6,251 nucleotides of DNA, taken from NCBI GenBank assembly GCA_963578625.1, contig CAUZEO010000319.1, positions 1 to 6,251 on the forward strand, read 5' to 3'. The DNA comes from CAUZEO01 sp963578625. Its GTDB lineage: Bacteria; Verrucomicrobiota; Kiritimatiellia; SLOV01. A program made the translations under genes and the position numbers. Below the pieces are notes generated by a model. It was not told the DNA's origin, searched no databases, and saw nothing but the letters and a program-made list of their open reading frames with translations. Below are positions 1 through 4,939 of this stretch, piece by piece; within the stretch, counting starts at the first letter, position 1, and each line of letters starts with the position of its first letter.

Positions 1-3000
1 ATCACACCTTCAACGGCGACTCCGGCAGTTGTACGGGAGGCAACCGGAATATGCCCACTGCCTACGAGCCGGGAAGTGGTACCACAATCATGGCGTACGC
101 GGGTATCTGCGGGAACGATGACCTGCAGATATTCAGCGATCTTTATTTTCATTCCGCAAGTCACGACCAGATAACCGCGTACATCACGACCGGGGCGGGC
201 GGGAATTGTGATGTCGCGACCCCCACCGGGAACAGTCCTCCTTCGGTGGACGCGGGGACGGATTACACGATACCAAGCGCCACGCCGTTTCGGCTCACTG
301 CCGTGGGAAGTGATCCCGACACCAACGACGTTCTGACCATCAATTGGGAAGAACGTGACATCGGACCACAAAACGGTGTCAACGAATCCGATAACGGGTC
401 GAGCCCCCTTTTTCGTAGTTGGACGCCTGCCGCGTCACCAACCCGATATTTTCCACGCTTTGTGGACCTCCTCAACAACACCTTTTCCCTCGGCGAGCAA
501 CTGCCGACCACCTCACGGATCATGACGTTTCGCGCGACAGTGCGTGACAACCGGGCCGGCGCCGGCGGCTACAACGCCGACGACATGCAGGTCACCGTCG
601 ATGGCGGATCGGGACCCTTTCGCGTCCTGTTCCCCAATTCCTCCATCGTGCTTTCCGGCTTGCAGACCATTCTATGGGACGTAGCGGGAACGACAGGCAC
701 ACCGGTGAATGCGTCTACCGTCAATATCCTTCTTTCTACGGACGGCGGGCTGACATACAACTCGGTGTTGGCGAGCAACACCGACAACGATGGACGCGCC
801 CCCGTTATCCTGCCCAGTTTGGATACGACCACCGCCCGCGTTCTCGTGGAAGGCAACGGCAACGTCTTTTTTGATATTTCCGATTCGAATTTCGAAATCC
901 AGCAATCGGACGACCTGGCGATCAACCCTCCGGTTGGTTTTGCATCCAGCGGCAAACAGGGCGGTCCGTTTCTCCCGCTGTGTGAATCGTATTCGCTGAC
1001 GAACCAGGGAATCACGAGCCTTGTTTGGACCTCCGGCGTTTCCGATTCCTGGTTCTCCGTGAGCTCGGCAGGAGGCACAATTTCCATTGGCGGGTCGACG
1101 AATGTGGACGTCTGTATCGAGAATGCGGCAACCCAGCTGCTCACGGGGAGCTATGCCGGGAGTGTTACTTTTACGAATCTTGGAACCGGAGAGGCGCAAC
1201 TTCGGGCCGTCAATCTGGAAGTGACGCCGCTTGGTGGCGCAGTTCAATTTTTAAATCTGTCTACCAGCGTGACCGAAAGCGCCGACAGCGCGGACGTGAC
1301 CGTCGAACGGGTAGGCGATACGACAGGAGGAGTAGGGGCCACCTATACGACCGCGAATGGATCCGCGCTTGCTGGTTTGGACTACGGCGCCGTCACCTCG
1401 ACGGTGTCGTGGGCGAATGGTGAGGGCGGCGTAAAAATGTTCGCCGTTCCAATCACCGATGACATGGCACTCGAATCGTTGGAAAATTTTCAGGTCATGC
1501 TCAGCAATCCAACCGGAGGGGCCCAGCTTGGATCTCCTGTCGCGACTTTCGTTGAGATCATTGACGACGATAGCAATGACTTGTGCGACGGCGCTGTGCC
1601 CATGGATTCCTTCCCGTTCTCCTTTAATCAGTCAACCCTTACCGATGCTACGTCGACCGGAGATCCAGAGCCGTCATGCCTCCCCACATTCGGCAACGGA
1701 GTGTGGTTTTCGTTTATGGCGCCGACTTCCGGCACGTTTTCCGTCGACACGCTGGGTAGCGATTACGATACGGGCCTTGGTATTTATACCGGGACCTGCT
1801 TTTCGCCTGATCAATTTGCCTGTGACGACGATGGGGGCGGAGAGTTGACCTCCAGCCTTTCCATTCCGGTGCTGGGCGGGCTGACATACCATGTCTTGTC
1901 GGGGGGGTACAATTCGCAAGTCGGTCAACTGGTGCTGCAGGCGGATTTTACGCCGGGGTCCATCGGAAGCGCAGTCAACGATGTGTGTACGAACGCAGTG
2001 GCTATCACATCGGTTCCTTTCACCGATCTTCTGGACACGACAGGGGAGACCAGTGCCGGGGATCCGGACCCGTCCTGCGTTTCCCTGCTGGGTAAGGCGG
2101 TCTGGTATACCTTCACTGCGCCGGGATACGGGTGGCTGAAAGCCGATACGTTCGATAGCGGCTTCGACACAGGATTGGGCGTGTACACCGGGGAATGTGC
2201 TACTCTCACAGAGATCGGCTGCAACGACGATTTGGACGTCGGGGTGCGGGTGTCCCAGGTTGTTCTACCCGTGGTTCCCGGAGAGAAGTACTTCATCCTG
2301 GCCGGCGGTTATAATGGAAATAGCGGGATTCTATCCGTCCATGTCGACTTTGTGCCGGGTTCGTGTGTGGACCTCATCAACGATGGCGGGTTTGAAGATG
2401 GAGATCCATGGGAGGCATGGGCTTTCCAATCTTCGGATGAATTCGGTACTCCGGTTTGCGATACGAACTTCTGTTCTGTCAGTGCCATTTCCGGACCTTT
2501 CGCAGGGGGAAACTGGGTCGATTTCATACATCCCGATGGCATCATCTTCCAGAGTGCGGACGTGGGACAGACAGTCACGATACCCTCGGGCGTGAGCGCA
2601 GAACTGAGATTCCAGCTCTGGATCAGCAGGGTAGGAGGCTTCAAGACGGACCTGCTTGAAGTAACCGTAGACGCGGGCGTCGAAGCGGCCTTCGTGGAAC
2701 CTTCGATTGCCGAGCCTGACTACACCCAGCGCACGATCAATCTGAACGCCTTTGCCGACGGAACGTCACACGCTCTCCTCTTCGAGTACACGGGACGCGT
2801 TCTCGGTGGATTCGCAACCTTCGAAGTTGACAATATCGAGCTTGAAGTCTGCCTGCCCGATTTGGATGGCGATGGGATCCCCGATGAATTCGATCTGGAC
2901 AATGACAACGACGGGATGCCAGATGATTGGGAACTTGACCATGGGCTCAACCCGTTCAATTCGTCAGACGCGTCGACCGATGTCGATGACGACCTCAGGT

Positions 3001-3275
3001 CGAACCTCGATGAATTTATTGCCGACACAGATCCGACGAACGTCCTCTCTTTTCTGCGTTTGCAGATCAATCAGCGAACGATTCCCGGAGGGCAACCCTT
3101 GTCGTTCGATAGCTCTTCCAATCGAGAGTACTTCATCGATTACACGACGAACCTGGTCCTTCCCGCCTGGCTCCCCGCGCTGACGAACGAACCGGGCAAC
3201 GGCGCAGTAAAGGAGGTGACGATAACGAACAGCGATGCAACTGCCACGTACCGCCTCGGGGTAGAGGCTCCGTAA
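1..3275 (+). CDS. Secreted modular reprolysin-like zinc metallopeptidase, 5' end missing
   Basis: The frame is open from base 3 with no start, so the gene begins upstream; 1,090 residues are visible. The first residues, HTFNG (3-17), match what follows HExxHxxGx in reprolysin-like (M12B-type) peptidases, so the histidine at 3-5 is probably the third zinc ligand. The Met-turn IMAYAGIC lies at 87-110. Modules follow in order: a PKD/Ig-like domain (about 231-608, with PLFRSWTPAASPTRYFP as in bacterial reprolysin-like enzymes); a beta domain starting GPFRVLFPN (612-900); a BACON-like domain (909-1236); Calx-beta (1242-1571); two PPC-like repeats (1575-1958, 1977-2360); a jelly-roll, carbohydrate-binding-like domain (2364-2852); an Asp-rich calcium-binding block (2856-3050); and a C-terminal module ending GVEAP. 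No PEP-CTERM or LPXTG anchor is visible. Extracellular proteolysis is inferred from family; the HExxH itself is outside the window. Domain borders are by eye. Confidence 0.88.
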   Translation, partial: HTFNGDSGSCTGGNRNMPTAYEPGSGTTIMAYAGICGNDDLQIFSDLYFHSASHDQITAYITTGAGGNCDVATPTGNSPPSVDAGTDYTIPSATPFRLTAVGSDPDTNDVLTINWEERDIGPQNGVNESDNGSSPLFRSWTPAASPTRYFPRFVDLLNNTFSLGEQLPTTSRIMTFRATVRDNRAGAGGYNADDMQVTVDGGSGPFRVLFPNSSIVLSGLQTILWDVAGTTGTPVNASTVNILLSTDGGLTYNSVLASNTDNDGRAPVILPSLDTTTARVLVEGNGNVFFDISDSNFEIQQSDDLAINPPVGFASSGKQGGPFLPLCESYSLTNQGITSLVWTSGVSDSWFSVSSAGGTISIGGSTNVDVCIENAATQLLTGSYAGSVTFTNLGTGEAQLRAVNLEVTPLGGAVQFLNLSTSVTESADSADVTVERVGDTTGGVGATYTTANGSALAGLDYGAVTSTVSWANGEGGVKMFAVPITDDMALESLENFQVMLSNPTGGAQLGSPVATFVEIIDDDSNDLCDGAVPMDSFPFSFNQSTLTDATSTGDPEPSCLPTFGNGVWFSFMAPTSGTFSVDTLGSDYDTGLGIYTGTCFSPDQFACDDDGGGELTSSLSIPVLGGLTYHVLSGGYNSQVGQLVLQADFTPGSIGSAVNDVCTNAVAITSVPFTDLLDTTGETSAGDPDPSCVSLLGKAVWYTFTAPGYGWLKADTFDSGFDTGLGVYTGECATLTEIGCNDDLDVGVRVSQVVLPVVPGEKYFILAGGYNGNSGILSVHVDFVPGSCVDLINDGGFEDGDPWEAWAFQSSDEFGTPVCDTNFCSVSAISGPFAGGNWVDFIHPDGIIFQSADVGQTVTIPSGVSAELRFQLWISRVGGFKTDLLEVTVDAGVEAAFVEPSIAEPDYTQRTINLNAFADGTSHALLFEYTGRVLGGFATFEVDNIELEVCLPDLDGDGIPDEFDLDNDNDGMPDDWELDHGLNPFNSSDASTDVDDDLRSNLDEFIADTDPTNVLSFLRLQINQRTIPGGQPLSFDSSSNREYFIDYTTNLVLPAWLPALTNEPGNGAVKEVTITNSDATATYRLGVEAP
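1575..2360 (+). repeat. Tandem duplicated PPC-like domain inside the metallopeptidase
   Basis: Two 128-residue units start at 1575 (NDLC) and 1977 (NDVC), a period of 134 residues. They share ND-x-C, GDPxPSC, VW-[FY]-[ST]-F-x-AP, [FY]DTGLG-[IV]-YTG-x-C, C-x-DD, GGYN and DF-x-PG. Each keeps four cysteines at about positions 4, 35, 75 and 83, which suggests two disulfides per unit in an exported protein. The pattern resembles the pre-peptidase C-terminal (PPC) fold, which usually lies beside the catalytic domain of secreted peptidases and may help binding or secretion. The copies have diverged clearly at the protein level, so the duplication is old rather than a recent or assembly-level repeat. 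Confidence 0.75.
2856..3050 (+). other. Calcium-binding Asp-rich (thrombospondin type 3-like) segment
   Basis: The stretch from 2859 reads DLDGDGIPDEFDLDNDNDG and then MPDDWE, the DxDxDG spacing of thrombospondin type 3 or EF-hand-like calcium loops. A second acidic cluster (STDVDDD) and a DEF-x5-DPTN phrase follow. Such segments commonly act as rigid calcium-stabilised linkers before the C-terminal module of secreted proteins in Verrucomicrobiota and relatives. Calcium binding is inferred from the motif. Confidence 0.7.
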
Positions 3276-3298
3276 CTCGTGGCCCGAGCAACTTGGAA

Positions 3299-3401
3299 AT
3301 TCTACATTGAGTATTGGACATTGGACATTTTCCGATTTCCGCCACCGGGAGGAGCCTGCACGGCATCGGAAATTTCGAATATCGAATGCTCAATAGTGAA
3401 T
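3299..3401. repeat. Imperfect palindrome made of 7-bp units
   Basis: The left arm (3299-3336) and right arm (3365-3401) are inverted copies, about 29 matches over 37 positions with one gap, around a 28-nt GC-rich loop. The outer ATTC/GAAT and the inner ATTTTCCGAT/ATCGGAAAT ends pair best. Each arm is written in heptads: ATTGAGT, ATTGGAC, ATTGGAC on the left and TCGAATA, TCGAATG, CTCAATA, GTGAATG, GCGAAGG (3375-3409) on the right. It starts 24 bp after the protease stop codon, so it could serve as an mRNA 3'-end structure. No T-tract follows, so a classical intrinsic terminator is not supported. Confidence 0.75.
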
Positions 3402-3442
3402 GGCGAAGGATCTGAGGAATTTCTATCGTACAAATAAGATGC

Positions 3443-3471
3443 TTGAAGCCCCCCACCGGATCCCTTACATT
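3443..3471 (+). promoter_or_regulatory. Candidate sigma-70 promoter of the tRNA-Ala gene
   Basis: TTGAAG (3443-3448) and TACATT (3466-3471) match the -35 and -10 consensus at 4 of 6 positions each, with an ideal 17-bp spacer. Transcription would start near 3478, giving a leader of about 20 nt before the mature tRNA at 3498. Matches of this quality occur by chance, so the position is the main support. Confidence 0.45.
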
Positions 3472-3497
3472 GCCATCTTCAGATTCTTGGAATTCAT

Positions 3498-3573
3498 GGG
3501 GCGGTAGCTCAGTTGGGAGAGCGCTGCGTTCGCAATGCAGAGGTCGAGGGTTCGACTCCCTTCCGCTCCACCA
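3498..3573 (+). tRNA. tRNA-Ala(CGC)
   Basis: A complete 76-nt cloverleaf. The acceptor stem pairs 3498-3504 with 3563-3569 and includes G3:U70 (3500 with 3567), the key alanine identity pair. The D-stem is GCTC/GAGC (3507-3510, 3519-3522). The anticodon stem is 3524-3528 with 3536-3540; its loop TTCGCAA carries anticodon CGC at 3531-3533, which reads GCG. The T-stem is GAGGG/CCCTT around TTCGACT. The discriminator is A (3570) and CCA is encoded at 3571-3573. It stands alone in a spacer, with no other tRNA in the window, and is followed at once by a hairpin that shares its CCA end. Confidence 0.97.
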
Positions 3574-3608
3574 GCTTACGCTCGCGGCGCAGCCGAGAGC
3601 GTAAGCTG
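3572..3608 (+). terminator. Strong hairpin overlapping the tRNA 3' end
   Basis: A 12-bp perfect stem (3572-3583 with 3597-3608, core GCTTACGCTC/GAGCGTAAGC), one G-A mismatch, then a 4-bp CGGC/GCCG stem closed by a GCA loop. The first two bases of the stem are the CA of the tRNA CCA tail. The structure should be very stable and may end transcription or steer 3' processing of the tRNA. No run of T follows, so a rho-independent terminator in the strict sense is not shown; it could instead be a palindromic repeat inserted next to the tRNA. Confidence 0.5.
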
Positions 3609-3642
3609 CCACGCCGTAGTCTTCCACGAGGAACGAGAGGAA

Positions 3643-3671
3643 GCGCAGGCGGGCTTTCAAGCTCGTTGCGC
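3643..3671. repeat. Hairpin with CTTTCAAG apex
   Basis: GCGCA pairs with TGCGC (3643-3647, 3667-3671). After one bulged G (3648) a further 8 bp, including two G-T wobbles, close on a two-base TC loop. The apical octamer CTTTCAAG (3654-3661) is identical to that of the REP-like element at 3728-3752. No GTAG directly precedes it on either strand, so it is at most a relative of that family. Confidence 0.5.
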
Positions 3672-3727
3672 CTCGAGGCTCTGTGCTGCAAACAGAATCG
3701 TACGCTCTCATCCCAGTGAAATTCCAT

Positions 3728-3752
3728 GTAGGTTGGACTTTCAAGGCCGACC
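3728..3752 (+). repeat. REP-like element, copy 1 (GTAG plus palindrome)
   Basis: The tetranucleotide GTAG (3728-3731) leads straight into a 22-nt imperfect palindrome (3731-3752). GGTTGG pairs with CCGACC, with one A-G mismatch, then CTT/AAG around a TC loop. A 5' GTAG or GGAG followed by a short hairpin is the known hallmark of REP sequences mobilised by RAYT (REP-associated tyrosine) transposases. It matches the element at 3831-3855, on the opposite strand, at 20 of 25 positions. Confidence 0.65.
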
Positions 3753-3830
3753 CGGTGCAAGGGGAGGTCATTTAAGAGAATGATCGAGCGGGCTCTACCC
3801 ATTCGCTGGCTCATCACCTTATCCTGTTTT

Positions 3831-3855
3831 GCTCGGGCTTGGAAGCCCAAGCTAC
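3831..3855 (-). repeat. REP-like element, copy 2 (GTAG plus palindrome)
   Basis: Read on the minus strand, GTAG (3855-3852) leads into a hairpin closed by GGGCTT/AAGCCC. In this orientation 10 consecutive positions pair, including one T-G wobble at the same place as in copy 1. On the plus strand that wobble becomes a C-A mismatch, which supports the minus strand as the functional orientation. The fifth base pair is C-G here but G-C in copy 1, a compensatory change. Confidence 0.65.
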
Positions 3856-3976
3856 GGGGAGGTTCACGTCCAATGTTTTTTTCAACGAAATTCGCAGCCC
3901 GTGGTCAGCCCCAGATCGGTCTACGGCCAGGTTGACTTTGAGGATTGGCGCCAGTGCGACAGGCAGGACAACAACC
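3856..3976. other. Spacer without recognisable content
   Basis: Both strands were read for genes and structures. There is a run of seven T (around 3874) with no hairpin of note before it, and a TTGACT box (3932-3937) with no acceptable -10 at the right distance. Open frames across it begin at weak starts and look random in composition. No function is assigned. Confidence 0.6.
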
Positions 3977-3989
3977 AGGAGAATTCAGC

Positions 3990-4061
3990 ATGACAATGCA
4001 ACAAGCCCTCCAATCCACCGTTTTCCTTTGTCTATTCGGACTCCCCGGCTACGCCAACTAG
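3990..4061 (+). CDS. Possible 23-residue hydrophobic micro-protein
   Basis: An ATG at 3990 is preceded by AGGAG (3977-3981) at an 8-nt spacing, one of the best ribosome binding sites in the window. It encodes MTMQQALQSTVFLCLFGLPG followed by YAN, then TAG. Residues 11-18 are hydrophobic and the tail looks a little like a signal peptide end, but there is no basic residue near the N-terminus. It could be a small membrane peptide, a leader peptide for the downstream operon, the start of a decayed secreted-protein gene, or chance. Its last codons and stop lie in an inverted repeat (4034-4075). Nothing like it is recognised. Confidence 0.25.
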   Translation: MTMQQALQSTVFLCLFGLPGYAN

Positions 4062-4075
4062 AAAAAGGTCCGAAT
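4034..4075. repeat. 8-bp perfect inverted repeat upstream of the operon promoter
   Basis: ATTCGGAC (4034-4041) and GTCCGAAT (4068-4075) are exact inverted copies separated by 26 bp. The right copy ends just before the -35 region of the candidate promoter at 4079-4106. It could be a split operator or a hairpin ending the micro-ORF transcript. An 8-bp match at this distance may also be chance. Confidence 0.35.
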
Positions 4076-4078
4076 CAC

Positions 4079-4106
4079 TCGATCGGGGCGGCAGAAGCGT
4101 TATAAT
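4079..4106 (+). promoter_or_regulatory. Candidate promoter of the zinc-ribbon/permease operon
   Basis: TATAAT (4101-4106) is a perfect -10 box. The best -35, TCGATC (4079-4084) at a 16-bp spacing, matches the consensus at only 3 of 6 positions, and there is no TGn extended -10. Weak -35 boxes often go with activator control. Transcription would start near 4113, leaving a leader of about 175 nt before the ATG at 4289. Confidence 0.4.
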
Positions 4107-4202
4107 ATGTCTAAAATAGACAATGGCCGAGATAACGACCTGGTCCTGCGGGTGAACGATAAAATTCTTGTTGATAGAAGGAAATATTAGGTCTTGAAAT
4201 AG

Positions 4203-4285
4203 TCCTCCGAATCCCCATCATTACAACCATCGGCGGCTGGGTACCAATCGGCGGCCGAACCATGGTGACTGTAACCATCGGAGGA
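4203..4285 (+). promoter_or_regulatory. Leader with anti-Shine-Dalgarno pairing and ATCGGCGG-type repeats
   Basis: TCCTCCGA (4203-4210) is the exact reverse complement of TCGGAGGA (4278-4285), which contains the ribosome binding site of the next gene. Pairing would hide that site in a long-range stem. Between the two lie related motifs: ACAACCATCGGCGG (4223-4236) and GTACCAATCGGCGG (4241-4254), with GTAACCATCGGAGG (4271-4284) as a third copy that itself supplies the ribosome binding site. ATGGT/ACCAT (4262-4266, 4274-4278) can form a competing local hairpin. The elements are visible; regulation is inferred. Confidence 0.4.
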
Positions 4286-4286
4286 G
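4280..4286 (+). promoter_or_regulatory. Ribosome binding site fixing the start at 4289
   Basis: GGAGGAG ends 2 nt before the ATG. The GGAGG core (4280-4284) gives a 4-nt spacing, slightly short but workable. The alternative ATG at 4262 has only GGCGG far upstream. The same bases are the target of the anti-Shine-Dalgarno match at 4203-4210. Confidence 0.65.
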
Positions 4287-4288
4287 TC

Positions 4289-4927
4289 ATGGCAGACATT
4301 GAGTTCTTATGTCCTGAGTGTTCGGGAGAGCTGGTTGTTGACCAAAGGGGAGGGGGCAGGGAAGTGCCTTGCCCGCATTGCGCCACCCTGATTCGCGTTC
4401 CGGCACCGAATTCAAATTCTTCTTCCGAAGATCAACCCGAGGGGACGCCGGCCAGCGGTCTTCACTTCAAGAAGGATCCGAATGAGACGTGGGTGGAGCA
4501 CGCTGAAGAGGCGAGCAAGCACGTGAAGGTGGCGCTCGTTGGTTTAAAGCCGATCGATGAGATTGAGAAAATCGATCTGAATGAGGTTGTGACTCCAAGT
4601 ACGGTGGATCAGGAAAGTGAGCCCCCGCCTTCCGACCTGCATATTGAACAATCCTCGGACGCGGAAACGCACTCCCAGGACGTCAATATCGATCAGCCCT
4701 GGTTCAAGAAAAAGGATCACTGGTTCACCGCCGACGGCAAGAAGTACCATTACTGCTACTACAATCCGCATGCACCGGACATGATTACCGCGTGCAACGA
4801 TGACCCGGTGCCCGTACGTTCGGATATTGCTCCGGACGATTTCAGCGGACTTCGAAAAAAATCACTTTGCAAACCGTGCCTGAAAAATCTGGGACTCAGG
4901 GCGAAGGAAGTACTTGCCGGAGTCTAA
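4289..4927 (+). CDS. Zinc-ribbon protein with a second C-terminal Cys/His cluster, function unknown
   Basis: The 212-residue product starts MADIEFLCPEC. C8-x2-C11 and C28-x2-C31 form a zinc ribbon of the kind common at the N-terminus of small proteins in Planctomycetota and Verrucomicrobiota. Residues 40-140 are an acidic, low-complexity, probably flexible linker. Residues 144-200 carry H154, C156, C169 and C194-x2-C197, which look like a second metal site; the order H...C...LCxxCL recalls short zinc motifs of DUF3039-like proteins, a loose resemblance only. No signal peptide or membrane segment is seen, so it should be cytoplasmic. The start at 4289 is chosen because GGAGG lies 4 nt upstream and the ribbon begins at once; an in-frame ATG at 4262 would add nine residues (MVTVTIGGV) but lacks a ribosome binding site. 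Tandem stops TAA TGA end it. It precedes the permease by 12 bp. Confidence 0.8.
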   Translation: MADIEFLCPECSGELVVDQRGGGREVPCPHCATLIRVPAPNSNSSSEDQPEGTPASGLHFKKDPNETWVEHAEEASKHVKVALVGLKPIDEIEKIDLNEVVTPSTVDQESEPPPSDLHIEQSSDAETHSQDVNIDQPWFKKKDHWFTADGKKYHYCYYNPHAPDMITACNDDPVPVRSDIAPDDFSGLRKKSLCKPCLKNLGLRAKEVLAGV

Positions 4928-4939
4928 TGAAGGGGACTC

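Larger units (their letters stand above)
3728..3855. repeat. BIME-like unit: two inverted REP elements
   Basis: Copy 1 (3728-3752, plus strand) and copy 2 (3831-3855, minus strand) face each other across 78 bp. The paired inverted arrangement is that of bacterial interspersed mosaic elements. The 78-bp spacer shows no gene. No RAYT transposase gene lies in the window, so mobilisation in trans from elsewhere in the genome is assumed. Confidence 0.55.

Noticed and set aside
569..1247. Two minus-strand ORFs of 191 residues opposite the protease gene
   Set aside because: They are frame shadows of a clearly coding plus-strand region that has recognisable domains throughout, and they show no domain of their own.
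3498..3573. tRNA gene as an integration (att) site for a genomic island
   Set aside because: No direct repeat of the tRNA 3' end and no integrase gene is found in the window.
3133..3771. Minus-strand ORF of 212 residues containing SGRESNPRPLHCERSALPTE
   Set aside because: This phrase is the well-known antisense translation of a tRNA gene, here tRNA-Ala. The rest crosses the protease end, palindromes and repeats with no protein-like signal.
3509..3850. Minus-strand ORF of 113 residues ending VERKGVEPSTSALRTQRSPN
   Set aside because: A second antisense-tRNA shadow, of the type often mis-annotated as a hypothetical protein.
3831..3852. Hairpin read as a rho-independent terminator
   Set aside because: No T-tract follows it on either strand, and the GTAG-headed form fits a REP-like element better.
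3839..4105. Plus-strand ORF of 88 residues from a TTG start
   Set aside because: It starts inside the REP-like hairpin, has no ribosome binding site and shows a random, Arg/Thr/Ser-rich composition without motif.
4107..4190. 27-codon ORF beginning MSKIDNGRD directly after TATAAT
   Set aside because: No Shine-Dalgarno site is present, and if TATAAT is a -10 box the ATG would lie upstream of the transcript start.
4171..4200. TTGATA with TGAAAT-like -10 as a second operon promoter
   Set aside because: The -10 match is poor at every permitted spacing, whereas a perfect TATAAT lies 70 bp upstream.
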